Origin: Spirosoma agri
GTDB lineage: Bacteria > Bacteroidota > Bacteroidia > Cytophagales > Spirosomataceae
Assembly (NCBI RefSeq): GCF_010747415.1
Contig: NZ_JAAGNZ010000001.1
Location: 2,170,001-2,234,000 of the forward strand
Direction of reading: 5' to 3'
Length of the DNA: 64,000 bases
Below the pieces are notes generated by a model. It searched no databases, was not told the origin of the DNA, and saw only the letters and a program-made list of their open reading frames with translations. A program made the translations under genes and the position numbers. How positions within the stretch are numbered: the first letter of the stretch is position 1; every line of letters starts with the position of its first letter. Below are positions 36,449 through 45,554 of this stretch, one piece after another.

Positions 36449-37075
36449 ATGTCAACACAATCGTCAATCATCACACCGGAGCTACTGGCTTCGGCTTATA
36501 CGTATGAGCAATATGTTGCTCTTTCCAATGAACTGCTGGCGCAGAGTCGCACAACATCGGAAGCGCCCAGCTACAACACGCCCGAAATTCTGGGCTATGC
36601 CAAACTGAATATTCACCGGATGAACCGGTTAGATAAATTGACGGCGCTCACGACGGAATTAAAGGCTGCACTGGCCGGGATAGCTGAACCCTGGACCTGG
36701 CTCGTTCTGACTGAATCGTGGTGTGGCGATGCTGCTCAATCGATTCCGGTGCTGCATCATATGGCCGAGCAATCGCCACAGGTGTCGATTCGTTTCCTAT
36801 TGCGGGACAAAAACCCTGATCTTATCAATGCCTACCTGACAAACGGTGGCAAATCAATTCCCAAGCTTATCTGTGTACGCACGACCGATCTGAAAGAGCT
36901 GGGTTCGTGGGGACCGCGCCCGGCCCAGTTGCAGGTGTTATTCACGGAGTGGCAAAACAAGATGCCTTTCCCTGAACTGGCCGAAAAGCTCCAGCGGTGG
37001 TATAATGATGACCGCACTCAAGCGATACAGCGCGAATTTCTGGAACTCATAACGGCATGGCGGGCTATCCGGTAA
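36449..37075 (+). CDS. thioredoxin-family protein with WCGD motif
   Basis: A 208-residue thioredoxin-fold protein of the Thioredoxin_9-like group. The redox motif position reads TESWCGDAAQS, so only one Cys is present and the usual CxxC is absent. The cis-Pro region is GKSIPKLIC. I chose the ATG at 36449 because the 24 residues added by the longer frame have no family likeness. There is no signal peptide, so it should be cytoplasmic. These proteins are common in Bacteroidota and lack a firm function; a monothiol disulfide-handling role is possible. Confidence 0.82.
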   Translation: MSTQSSIITPELLASAYTYEQYVALSNELLAQSRTTSEAPSYNTPEILGYAKLNIHRMNRLDKLTALTTELKAALAGIAEPWTWLVLTESWCGDAAQSIPVLHHMAEQSPQVSIRFLLRDKNPDLINAYLTNGGKSIPKLICVRTTDLKELGSWGPRPAQLQVLFTEWQNKMPFPELAEKLQRWYNDDRTQAIQREFLELITAWRAIR

Positions 37076-37390
37076 GTGCGCTGATTTGTTCGTCGATGAA
37101 ACTTCGTTGATCAGCTGGTTTCCCATCAACGTGATCATGAGCAGGAACGAAACGGCAGAACGTATTGTGTGAAGGAGAGGAAGATGACAAAACGGGCAAT
37201 TACGAAACAACCCTGCCTATTTGTTGTTCTTTTGGGGTATGGAGTGGAGCAGGAAGCGGCTTAGAAAAACTGGGCGGCTTCAGCTACCGGTAGTTAAAAC
37301 ACCGTTCACTCCGATTATACATGTTGACACGAACCGTTCTGTAATGGTTCTGTACTTTTGGATTAGTATTCACTAAACAGTAGTGTAATT
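37076..37390. other. 315-base intergenic region before the FKBP gene
   Basis: I see no supported gene. A 26-codon frame at about 37188-37268 with a hydrophobic middle is present but unsupported. The right end holds the -7 element of the FKBP gene. Confidence 0.5.
37353..37360 (+). promoter_or_regulatory. -7 element TACTTTTG for the FKBP gene
   Basis: It fits TAnnTTTG and lies 30 bases before the ATG at 37391. A TTGACA sequence occurs at 37324-37329, farther upstream than the usual -33 spacing. Confidence 0.45.
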
Positions 37391-37843
37391 ATGGCACAGG
37401 CAAAATCCGGCGATACCGTTCAGGTGCATTATACCGGCACTCTACCCGATGGAACCGTATTTGATTCATCGGAGGGCCGCACCCCTCTGGAGTTTACCGT
37501 TGGTAGTGGTCAGGTCATCAAAGGCTTCGACGAAGGCGTAGCCGGGATGAACCAGGGCGAACGAAAAACCATCAATATTCCGGTGGAAGACGCTTATGGC
37601 CCCGCGAACGAAGAGATGATCTTCACCTTGAACCGCTCCGATATTCCAAACGATATTCCGCTTGAAGTAGGCATGACGCTGAACATGCACGAAGATGGTA
37701 ATCCACGGCCCATTCCGGTGATTGTTCGTGACCTGACAGAAACGAACGTAACACTGGATGCCAACCATCCGTTGGCCGGTCAGGAACTGGTGTTCGATGT
37801 CGAACTGGTCGGTGTAAAGTCGCCGTCTGGCTTGATTCTGTAA
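37391..37843 (+). CDS. SlyD-like FKBP peptidyl-prolyl isomerase
   Basis: A 150-residue FKBP of the SlyD type, a cytoplasmic prolyl isomerase and folding chaperone. The FKBP half shows VQVHYTGTLPDGTVFDSS and VIKGFDEGVAGMNQGE. The IF (insert-in-flap) chaperone domain lies at about 70-130 (PVEDAYGPANEEMI to DANHPLAGQELVF), where LAGQ is typical. The His-rich metal-binding tail of E. coli SlyD is absent. It is followed by a strong hairpin terminator. Confidence 0.93.
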   Translation: MAQAKSGDTVQVHYTGTLPDGTVFDSSEGRTPLEFTVGSGQVIKGFDEGVAGMNQGERKTINIPVEDAYGPANEEMIFTLNRSDIPNDIPLEVGMTLNMHEDGNPRPIPVIVRDLTETNVTLDANHPLAGQELVFDVELVGVKSPSGLIL

Positions 37844-37859
37844 TTGAGTAAGTAGTCGA

Positions 37860-37927
37860 TTGGGTAAACAAGTGATCGCGTAACGGGTGAGTCCACCTTG
37901 TAACCAATCACCTGTTTACCCAATTTT
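37860..37927 (+). terminator. terminator between the FKBP gene and 37969-38373
   Basis: Arms 37860-37876 and 37907-37923 pair over 17 bases with one mismatch, followed by TTTT. The 30-base loop is long. It lies between two 3' ends and may serve both. Confidence 0.7.
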
Positions 37928-37968
37928 AGTTATCCATGCGTCTCTACTCGTTCCCAAGCTGAATCGTC

Positions 37969-38373
37969 TCAGTCTTCTTTATCCATTGCCAGTAAGTCGC
38001 CAAGCTCTCGAAGCGCCGTTTGGATACCCCGCAGATTGGCCCGGGCTACGTAAGCAGCCAGCGCAACGGTTATCGCACCGACGTTGAGCGCTATCGTCAG
38101 GTTTCGGATGTGCCGAAGGCCTGATTTTGCATCATCCGTTGCCCGCCGAATGGCCATAGCCATTTCGCTGGCTTGATTAAAGGCTGGACGAACCGCCTGT
38201 GTCTGTAAATCCTGCGCCCGGTTAAGCAGGCTATTCTGGTAGGCATTCAGGTCAAGCTGTTGCTCGTGCGTAAACGCTGGCCAATGCATCACCTGAAATT
38301 CGTTCAGGGTGCGGGCCATCAATCGATAGCCATTTGCAATGCTGACGATTTGTTCAGGAGTGAAATCTTCCAT
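37969..38373 (-). CDS. small membrane protein of unknown function
   Basis: A 134-residue protein, mostly helical. An amphipathic N-terminal half (residues 1-90) precedes one hydrophobic helix (about 94-112, LTIALNVGAITVALAAYVA) and an acidic C-terminal tail. It has no signal peptide. I do not recognise the family. It stands alone, convergent with the FKBP gene and divergent from the long non-coding stretch before uvsE. Confidence 0.6.
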   Translation of the reverse strand: MEDFTPEQIVSIANGYRLMARTLNEFQVMHWPAFTHEQQLDLNAYQNSLLNRAQDLQTQAVRPAFNQASEMAMAIRRATDDAKSGLRHIRNLTIALNVGAITVALAAYVARANLRGIQTALRELGDLLAMDKED

Positions 38374-38931
38374 AAACGGTATCTGTGTGGCTCCGAATTA
38401 GTTTGGAGCAAGTTATACGTTCTATTTCAGGTACGCCTTTCCGCTAGTCTATGATGCATCACGAGCGAGCCTGTGACGGTTTGATATAGACCGGGTAACG
38501 GGAGTGAGGCTTTTTTTTACGTTTTAGAAGAAGTTAGTGAGCTGACTGGTACTAGGAATGTTAGGTGCAACGCTGGATAGTGGTACTGAATTCACTGGGT
38601 GCTAATTGAATGGTGGTAGATCGGGTTTAACGGGGTGACCTGCTGTGCACCCGTTTTCGTTGGATGGGATAAAGCGTGTAGCCTGTTTTCGTGGATTGTC
38701 ACGTGCTGTAGCGGACTTGGTACTCAAGGATTATCGGTGATCCGTGAAGTGTAACCGAACCGGTTACGAACAGAATCAAAAGGTCAGGTATTGACAGCGT
38801 TTTTTCATGCGAGTGAACTAAACTATGTTGTAATTTAAAAAGACGTCAGGGTATTGTCACTATAAACGGCTGACTTTTGTACGAACGGTCGTAATTGAAA
38901 ACCTGCCAACGGTATTTATGGTTTAAGCGCC
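38374..38931. other. 558-base intergenic region before uvsE
   Basis: No frame of useful length is present in either strand. A six-base inverted repeat GTAACC-GAACC-GGTTAC is at 38751-38767 and could be an operator. The right end should hold the uvsE promoter; a near match to the -7 element (GACTTTTG) is at 38872-38879. The rest is unexplained. Confidence 0.5.
38751..38767. promoter_or_regulatory. short palindrome upstream of uvsE
   Basis: GTAACC and GGTTAC are perfect reverse complements around a five-base centre, 164 bases before the uvsE start. The size suits a dimeric repressor or activator site, but no regulator is identified. Confidence 0.3.
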
Positions 38932-39825
38932 ATGAATCAGACAACACTCAACGTTGGTTATGCCTGCATTAATCTGAGCCTGCAAGCCGAAAAGGTGACG
39001 ACCAATCGGGGAATGATCAAAAAGACATTTACCGAAAAAGGTATTGTGTATGCCTCGGAACTGGCTCAGAAAAATGTGCAGGATCTACTGAAAATCGTAG
39101 ACTGGAACCTTAAGAATGGCTTCCGGCTGTTTCGAATCTCGTCCGATTTATTCCCGTGGGCATCAGAATACCAGATTTCGCAGCTACCCGACTACCCGGA
39201 AATCCGCGAAACGCTGGAGGAGATCGGTAGTCGACCCATTCGGCTGACGTTTCATCCGGGCCCGTTTAATCACCTGGCCGGTCAGGGAAACGTGCTCGCC
39301 AATACTATTAAAGACCTTGAATACCAGTCGTCAGTGTTCGATCTGATGGGTCTACCGCCATCACACTGGAATAAGATCAACATCCACGCGGGTGGAACGT
39401 ACGGCGATAAATCAGCTACGCTGGCTCGATTCATCAAAAACTTTGCGTTACTGTCCGAGAATTTGCGCGCCCGCCTGACGGTGGAGAACGATGACCGCGT
39501 AAGCCTATATACTGTCACCGATCTGGTTCCGGTTTACGAAGCGATCGGCACGCCCATTGTTTTCGACTATTTTCACCACTCCCTGAATCCCGGCGAGCAA
39601 ACGGAAGAGGAAGCGTTCCTGACGGCGTATAGCACGTGGGACGTACGACCTGTTTTTCACTACTCTGATTCGCGACAGGAGCGGGAAGACCCAAAAGCCC
39701 GGCGCGAAGCCCACGCCGACTGGCTTTATTCGGCGGTGAACACCTACGGAAAAGAGGTTGATATTGTCTATGAATCCAAAATGAAGGAGCTTGCTATCCT
39801 TCGACTCAGGGGATTGCTAGCCTAA
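38932..39825 (+). CDS. uvsE: UV damage endonuclease UvsE
   Basis: A 297-residue TIM-barrel repair nuclease that nicks DNA 5' to UV photoproducts, working independently of UvrABC. Typical pieces are VGYACINLSL near the start, FRLFRISSDLFPW, LTFHPGPFNHL, INIHAGGTYGDK, LTVENDD and VFDYFHHSLNPG, which carry the His/Glu/Asp metal ligands. Length fits the bacterial family. It stands alone. A pigmented, light-exposed Cytophagales would make good use of it. Confidence 0.93.
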   Translation: MNQTTLNVGYACINLSLQAEKVTTNRGMIKKTFTEKGIVYASELAQKNVQDLLKIVDWNLKNGFRLFRISSDLFPWASEYQISQLPDYPEIRETLEEIGSRPIRLTFHPGPFNHLAGQGNVLANTIKDLEYQSSVFDLMGLPPSHWNKINIHAGGTYGDKSATLARFIKNFALLSENLRARLTVENDDRVSLYTVTDLVPVYEAIGTPIVFDYFHHSLNPGEQTEEEAFLTAYSTWDVRPVFHYSDSRQEREDPKARREAHADWLYSAVNTYGKEVDIVYESKMKELAILRLRGLLA

Positions 39826-39867
39826 GTGAGGAAGAACTCCACCACGACTGCCGTGAACGTTTCATAC

Positions 39868-39903
39868 AAAAAAGCCCGCTGCGTTCGTGAGAGCACAGCG
39901 GGC
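39868..39903 (-). terminator. terminator of 40008-40613 (minus), shared with uvsE
   Basis: The stem GCCCGCTG/CAGCGGGC (39874-39881 and 39896-39903) is followed on the minus strand by six T residues (39873-39868). Confidence 0.85.
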
Positions 39904-40007
39904 CTGTAGAATCGGGTGCAACCGAACTTGTCCGAAAAGTTTGGTCACTTGAGGTATACAAAGCGTACTAACTAAACCGAATGCTAATCGCGCTGCCAGT
40001 CAGCCGT

Positions 40008-40613
40008 TTAGTGTTTGATGGCAACACGTGTCGAAAACTGCTTCTGATTGGGACCAACCACGAATGTGTAGGCACCGTCGGGTAGACCCGATAAGTCGAA
40101 CCGACGAGCCGTACCTTTGAACGAATCGGTTTGAACCAGCACATTCTGCGCATCGTAGATAGCGACGTTCGCTTCCTCTACGTTCTTCGCCGGCAGATTC
40201 ACTTCAAACTTGTTCTTTTCGTAAGCCAATACCGTAGGCTCCATAACCTGTTGCAGCTTGCTTTCGTCGATGTTCAGGGCATTGCCTTTGATCGTTAAGC
40301 CCTGCGACAACCACCAGGCATTGTTACCCGCCGTCAGGAAATACTGACCATCGGGGAGGCCGTTCAGGTTGAACGAAGTCGATCCCTGTTTATTCCTGGA
40401 AATAACTCCACGGTAGAGCATATTGCCGTCGGCGTCTATAATTGCCACGTCAATCGGCGTTGCCGTCTGTGTATAAAAGCGTACTTTCTTTTGTTCGGAC
40501 TTCTCAATTTTCACCCCATTCGCTCCTGCACCATTGTCGGCTTTAGCATCTCCCATGCCTGCCAGACTCCATACTGAAAGTAGTACAGCAATAGATAAAC
40601 GGAACTGTTTCAT
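40008..40613 (-). CDS. secreted protein with two Ig-like DUF3244-type repeats
   Basis: A 201-residue exported protein. A signal peptide (about 1-25, ending DAKAD) precedes two similar beta domains (about 40-110 and 125-201). Each repeats a pattern of VAIxDAxxxxLxxG followed by FxLxGLPDGxYxFxxG, the look of DUF3244 and type IX sorting-like domains of Bacteroidota. A true type IX sorting signal needs a larger cargo upstream, which is missing. It is probably a periplasmic or surface accessory protein. It is followed by its own terminator. Confidence 0.75.
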   Translation of the reverse strand: MKQFRLSIAVLLSVWSLAGMGDAKADNGAGANGVKIEKSEQKKVRFYTQTATPIDVAIIDADGNMLYRGVISRNKQGSTSFNLNGLPDGQYFLTAGNNAWWLSQGLTIKGNALNIDESKLQQVMEPTVLAYEKNKFEVNLPAKNVEEANVAIYDAQNVLVQTDSFKGTARRFDLSGLPDGAYTFVVGPNQKQFSTRVAIKH

Positions 40614-41447
40614 TTGGTTTGAAATTTATGTTTTACCGCAACAAAGGTGTGCGCCTAATGACATCATGTGCAAGAGAAGTAGGGCTGATTACCAGAGATT
40701 TAAGAAAACTTCATCTAAAAAGTCAATTCGTTATTGACATAGTCAGGCATTTGTTGGAATAGTACAATAAGTCCCTGTAAATTGCGTATGAGTTGTATTT
40801 TTCTAATAATTCTAATTTTTAGGATTCTCTTTTTTTTTACACCTAGTTTTCATGCGCAAAGTGCAATTGGGTCGAAAAACGACCGTCGGGCCTGACACTG
40901 GAACCGATAGCTGCTTAGGCTATTCGTAAGCTGTAGTTGACTGGCCAAAGGACGTTTTCGAACTGGGTTTGTCTCATTAGACCACGACTTTGCCGGCAGC
41001 GAATCATGGCAAGAGGGTATAAGTTACAGTGAGTGTATCGGCCTGGTATCGATGATTCGCGTTCGGTAGGCTTGTCATCGGTACATAGTCGACAGAATTC
41101 CCCAAACGGGTCTCCACTTGTATCGCCCACGGTTTTTATTGTGTTGGCCGTTCGGATTACAAAAGCACGATGAGGAGTTGGTAGGCAGCCAGCAAAGAAA
41201 ACGGGCAGAAAAGCGTCGAATAGACGATAAATAGAAGAACAGCCCGTCAGGTGAAGGGAAAAACAATGTGGAATGGAACGCGTTTGGTTGTAAACATGAG
41301 TCGGTAGGATGAGGTTAAACAAGCGAAGGTTGCTTAATGAGCCCTCTAAACTAGTAGGAAAATGGGCAATAGAATGAAAACAGCCCCCGGCTCAGCATCA
41401 TCATCTAAACTTTCTAGTTTGCTGATAACAAAATCGATCTATTTCTC
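40614..41447. other. 834-base intergenic region
   Basis: The longest gene-free stretch of the window. Its left part is A/T-rich with a run of nine T (near 40830). A small hairpin GGTCG-AAAAA-CGACC is at 40870-40884. A 135-codon minus frame at 40915-41322 has no domain, signal or codon pattern to support it. Right of it, leader sequence of the SDR gene is expected. A non-coding RNA is possible but not shown. Confidence 0.5.
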
Positions 41448-42257
41448 ATGGAAAGCGTACTTAAAGGACAGATTGCCTTAATTACTGGTGCGAGTAGTGG
41501 CATTGGCGCGGGTGTTGCCAAATCACTGGCAGGTGCCGGCGCTACCGTTATAATCAATTATCCCGTTGACGCGACCAAGCCAGCCGCTGAGGCCGTATTG
41601 AAAGAAATTACGGATGCAGGTGGTCAGGGTCGTGTTGCGCAATGCGATGTAAGTCAGGAAGATCAGGTAACCAGCATGTTTGCCGATGTGATCGCTCAGT
41701 ACGGAACCATCGATATTCTGGTCAACAATGCCGGACTCCAGCGTGATGCGAAATTTGAAGACCTGACGCTGGAGCAATGGAACACCGTGATCAATGTCAA
41801 CCTAACAGGCCAGTTCCTGTGCGCCCGTGCCGCTATCCGTGAATTTCTGCGTCGGGGACCACGTCCGGAGGTGTCGGCTGCCACAGGAAAAATTATCTGC
41901 ATGAGTTCTGTGCATGAAACGATTCCGTGGGCGGGCCATGCCAACTACGCGGCCTCCAAAGGAGGGGTCAAGCTGCTGATGCAGACGCTGGCCCAGGAAT
42001 ACGGTGATCGTAAGATTCGGGTCAACAGCATTTGTCCGGGTGCTATCCAAACCTCCATCAATAAGGGAGCCTGGGAAACACCACAAGCCCTGAACAGCCT
42101 GATGACCTTGATTCCGTACAACCGGATTGGTCAGCCGCAGGACATTGGCAATCTGGCAGTATTCCTCGCATCCGACCTGTCTGATTACATTACGGGAGCC
42201 AGTATTTTTATCGATGGCGGTATGACCGTACTGGAAGGATTTTCCGACGGGGGATAA
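41448..42257 (+). CDS. SDR family oxidoreductase (glucose 1-dehydrogenase-like)
   Basis: A 269-residue classical short-chain dehydrogenase. The cofactor motif TGASSGIGAG (14-23), NNAG, the Ser of the CMSSVHE stretch and YAASK (Tyr and Lys catalytic pair) are in order, with a PGAIQTSIN region and an IDGGMT end. SSVHE-IPW-GH is typical of the glucose 1-dehydrogenase group that oxidises beta-D-glucose to gluconolactone. The GH63 glucosidase gene starts 46 bases downstream, so the two may act in sequence, with glucose released by one and oxidised by the other. Confidence 0.9.
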   Translation: MESVLKGQIALITGASSGIGAGVAKSLAGAGATVIINYPVDATKPAAEAVLKEITDAGGQGRVAQCDVSQEDQVTSMFADVIAQYGTIDILVNNAGLQRDAKFEDLTLEQWNTVINVNLTGQFLCARAAIREFLRRGPRPEVSAATGKIICMSSVHETIPWAGHANYAASKGGVKLLMQTLAQEYGDRKIRVNSICPGAIQTSINKGAWETPQALNSLMTLIPYNRIGQPQDIGNLAVFLASDLSDYITGASIFIDGGMTVLEGFSDGG

Positions 42258-42303
42258 ACAATAGGCCTGCATTACCACTCATCCATCCTATAGCTTTCAT
42301 CCG

Positions 42304-44931
42304 TTGACCACCGAACAACAACGTTTAGAGGACCCCGCCTGGCGACAGTGGGGTCCCTATATTTCTGACCGCCAGTGGGGTACTGTTCGGGAAGATTACA
42401 GTGCCAATGGCGATGCCTGGAACTACACCACCCATGACATGGCCCGCAGCTACACTTATCGGTGGGGTGAAGAGGGCATTGCTGGCTTTTGTGATGACAA
42501 ACAGCAGCTTTGTCTGGCGCTGGCACTCTGGAACGGAAAAGACCCTATCCTGAAAGAGCGATACTTCGGCCTGACCAACGCCGAAGGGAATCACGGGGAA
42601 GATGTCAAAGAACTGTATTACTACCTCGATAATACACCGACGCATTCGTACCAGCGGATGCTGTACAAGTATCCCCAGGTCGCGTATCCCTACGAGCGGC
42701 TGCTTGCCGAAAATCGAAATCGCACGCGCCAGGACCCGGAATTTGAACTGCTGGATACGGGTCTGTTTGATGAGGATCGCTACTTCGATGTGGTGGTCGA
42801 ATACGCCAAAGCGGGTCCGCAGGATGTGCTCATGACCGTAACCATTAACAATCGAGGGCCCGAAGCGGCTGATCTGCACGTTTTGCCCACGCTGTGGTTC
42901 CGCAATACATGGATCTGGGGTGACGACTCCGACGGTGTGCCGAGCCTACATCCTCGGCTGTCTCTTCAGCCCGACGGTTCGGTCCTGGCTGAGCAGTCGC
43001 AGTTGGGTCGGTACGTGCTCCACGCTGAAGGGCAACCCGATTGGTTGTTTTGCGACAACGAAAGTAACCTGGCTCGGCTCTACAACACCCATACTGGGGC
43101 GCGTTATCCAAAAGATGGCATCAATGATCACGTTCTGTACGGATCGGATACCGTCAATCCGGAAAAAGTGGGCACAAAAGCGGCTGCTCACTACACCGTT
43201 TCGATTGAAGCGGGCGGGTCAACAACGATTCGGCTCCGCCTGGAAGCGGCTGGCGTGAGCGATCCATTCGCTGAGCATGACGCAACGCTGGCGCAACGCA
43301 AAACCGAAGCCGATGCATTTTACGAACAAATCCATCCCGATCAGGCAACGGATGATGAAAAGCTCGTGCAGCGACAGGCATTTGCCGGGATGCTCTGGAG
43401 TAAGCAATATTATTACTACGATGTGACGCGGTGGCTGTCCGGCGATCCCAACAGTCCGCCACCGCCCCCCGAACGAGCGAGAGGACGCAATCACACCTGG
43501 CTACAACTGATCAACGCGGGTGTTATTTCGATGCCCGACAAATGGGAATATCCGTGGTATGCGGCCTGGGACTGGGCGTTTCACTGCGTTACGTTCGCCA
43601 TTATCGACCCGGGTTTTGCCAAGCAGCAGCTCATGATGCTCACCAACGAGTGGTACATGCACCCGAACGGCCAGCTTCCTGCTTACGAGTGGTCCTTTAG
43701 TGACGTAAATCCACCCGTTCATGCCTGGGCCGCGTGGCGACTCTACCACATAGAGCTGGAACGAAAACCACCCGGTGAAGAAGACATTCGGTTCCTGCGG
43801 GGCATTTTCCATAAGCTGATGCTCAATTTTACGTGGTGGGTAAACCGCAAGGACGAATCCGGGAACAACATTTTCGAGGGGGGCTTTCTGGGTCTGGATA
43901 ACATCGGCGTCTTCGATCGTAATGCCATCCTGCCCGATGGGAGTCATCTGGAGCAGGCCGACGGGACAAGCTGGATGGCGATGTATGCTCTCAATATGAT
44001 GCGTATTGCGCTCGAACTAGCTCAGCATGACCCGGTTTATGACGAACTGGCGACCAAGTTTTTCGATCACTTTTTGTACATAGCCGGGGCTATGACCAAC
44101 ATCGGTGAAGGAAGTATGGGGCTGTGGGACGAACAGGACGGCTTTTTCTACGACCAGATACGCATGTCGGATGGAAACGTCAAACGAATGCGGGTTCGGA
44201 CAATGGTGGGGCTGATTCCCATGTTTGCGGTCGAAATCCTGGACGATAAAACCCTGCGGACTCGACCGGCCTTTCTGGAGCGTATGGAGTGGTTTCAGAA
44301 CCACCGGCCCGATTTATATAGTCAGGTGTCGCGGTATACTGAAACCGGGAAAAGTGAAAAACGGCTGCTGAGCTTACTCCGGGGCTTTCGCCTGAAATCG
44401 CTGCTCAGTAAGGTGCTGGACGAAACCGAATTTCTGAGCCCGCACGGTGTCCGGGCCGTGTCCAAGATTTACAAAGATCAGCCGTACGAGTTTACGCTGG
44501 AGAATACAATCTTCCGGCTGACGTACACACCCGCCGAAAGTGACAGCGGTATGTTTGGTGGTAATAGTAACTGGCGAGGACCGGTCTGGATGCCCTTGAA
44601 CTACCTGATGATCGAATCCATCGATCGGTTCTACGATTATTTTGGCGATGACTTTACCGTCGAATATCCCATTGGGTCCGGAAAACAGATTACGATGAAG
44701 GCCGTTGCCGATGAACTGACCAATCGGCTCATCAGCCTGTTCACACTGGATGAAGCCGGAAAGCGGGCGACGTTCGGGCAACATCCGAAATACCAGGACC
44801 CGCACTTCCGCGACTACGTATTATTCTACGAGTATTTCGATGGTGATAACGGACGGGGGGTAGGGGCCAGTCATCAAACGGGCTGGACGGGACTGGTCGC
44901 CGAATTGATCGACCGAAAATATAATAAGTAG
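42304..44931 (+). CDS. GH63 family glucosidase
   Basis: An 875-residue (alpha/alpha)6 glycosidase of the GH63 type (mannosyl-oligosaccharide glucosidase-like). The N-terminal part carries QWGPYISDRQWGTVREDY and HDMARSYTYRWGEEG. The catalytic domain shows PWYAAWDWAFHCVTFAIID, GGFLGLDNIGVFDR, GTSWMAMYALNMMRIA and GPVWMPLNYL. The end reads HQTGWTGLVAELI. The start is TTG at 42304, since the family motif begins within ten codons and no ATG lies upstream in frame. It has no signal peptide, so it is probably cytoplasmic, acting on glucosides or kojibiose-like disaccharides. It shares a transcript with the upstream SDR. Confidence 0.87.
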   Translation: MTTEQQRLEDPAWRQWGPYISDRQWGTVREDYSANGDAWNYTTHDMARSYTYRWGEEGIAGFCDDKQQLCLALALWNGKDPILKERYFGLTNAEGNHGEDVKELYYYLDNTPTHSYQRMLYKYPQVAYPYERLLAENRNRTRQDPEFELLDTGLFDEDRYFDVVVEYAKAGPQDVLMTVTINNRGPEAADLHVLPTLWFRNTWIWGDDSDGVPSLHPRLSLQPDGSVLAEQSQLGRYVLHAEGQPDWLFCDNESNLARLYNTHTGARYPKDGINDHVLYGSDTVNPEKVGTKAAAHYTVSIEAGGSTTIRLRLEAAGVSDPFAEHDATLAQRKTEADAFYEQIHPDQATDDEKLVQRQAFAGMLWSKQYYYYDVTRWLSGDPNSPPPPPERARGRNHTWLQLINAGVISMPDKWEYPWYAAWDWAFHCVTFAIIDPGFAKQQLMMLTNEWYMHPNGQLPAYEWSFSDVNPPVHAWAAWRLYHIELERKPPGEEDIRFLRGIFHKLMLNFTWWVNRKDESGNNIFEGGFLGLDNIGVFDRNAILPDGSHLEQADGTSWMAMYALNMMRIALELAQHDPVYDELATKFFDHFLYIAGAMTNIGEGSMGLWDEQDGFFYDQIRMSDGNVKRMRVRTMVGLIPMFAVEILDDKTLRTRPAFLERMEWFQNHRPDLYSQVSRYTETGKSEKRLLSLLRGFRLKSLLSKVLDETEFLSPHGVRAVSKIYKDQPYEFTLENTIFRLTYTPAESDSGMFGGNSNWRGPVWMPLNYLMIESIDRFYDYFGDDFTVEYPIGSGKQITMKAVADELTNRLISLFTLDEAGKRATFGQHPKYQDPHFRDYVLFYEYFDGDNGRGVGASHQTGWTGLVAELIDRKYNK

Positions 44932-45043
44932 CTTATGATGAGTACGCTTTGGTGCGTCTGCTGGTCTTACGATCGTAGGCTACAGAGACCGCTAAAAAGC
45001 TAGCGGGCCCCTTGTTGCTCACGAAAAAGAGATTTACGGTTTG

Positions 45044-45409
45044 TTAGCGAGCCAATAGGACGAACGCAAGCGCGATGATTGCCGGAAGGGCCTGTACAAA
45101 AAAGATGGAACGTTGTGCGGTCAATGCGCCATACACCCCCGCCACAATGACGCAGCCCAGGAAGAAACAGGCGACGTTTTGGCTCCAAACCGAATCATCA
45201 ATCAGTAGTGACCAGCACAGACCGGCGGCCAAAAACCCGTTGTAAAGGCCCTGATTAGCGGCCAAGGCCTTCGTCGGCTCGAACAACTCAGGCGACAGCG
45301 ATTTGAACGTCTTACGGCCCCGGGTTGTCCAGGCGAACATTTCCAGCCACAAGATATACAGGTGTTCAATGGCGACAAGCGCAATCAAAAGCTGGGAGAC
45401 TACGTTCAT
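45044..45409 (-). CDS. DUF1304 family membrane protein
   Basis: A 121-residue protein with four hydrophobic helices and the DUF1304 look: ALVAIEHLYILWLEMFAW near the start, then NQGLYNGFLAAGLCWSLL and a final GVYGALTAQRSIFFVQALPAIIAL. The function is not known. It stands alone, divergent from nothing close and separated from the cobalamin operon by a terminator. Confidence 0.87.
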   Translation of the reverse strand: MNVVSQLLIALVAIEHLYILWLEMFAWTTRGRKTFKSLSPELFEPTKALAANQGLYNGFLAAGLCWSLLIDDSVWSQNVACFFLGCVIVAGVYGALTAQRSIFFVQALPAIIALAFVLLAR

Positions 45410-45500
45410 GGCTGGCGAGTTCAGGATGATCGAGCGACGTGTTTGTGCAAATGTGTCGAAAGTAAGGCTAAATCCCAGACGAATGGCTGAGTTGTCCCAT

Positions 45501-45530
45501 AAAAAAAAGCCCTCCGATCAATCGGAGGGC
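45501..45530 (-). terminator. terminator of the cobalamin operon
   Basis: A stem GCCCTCCG/CGGAGGGC (45509-45530) with a six-base loop is followed by eight T residues on the minus strand (45508-45501). It lies 25 bases after the stop of the DUF6580 gene. Confidence 0.92.
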
Positions 45531-45554
45531 TTTCACTAAACGGGTAGTGTGTCG

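Noticed and set aside
40915..41322. 135-codon minus frame in the long gap
   Set aside because: It shows no recognisable domain, no signal peptide and no neighbour coupling, so coding is not supported.
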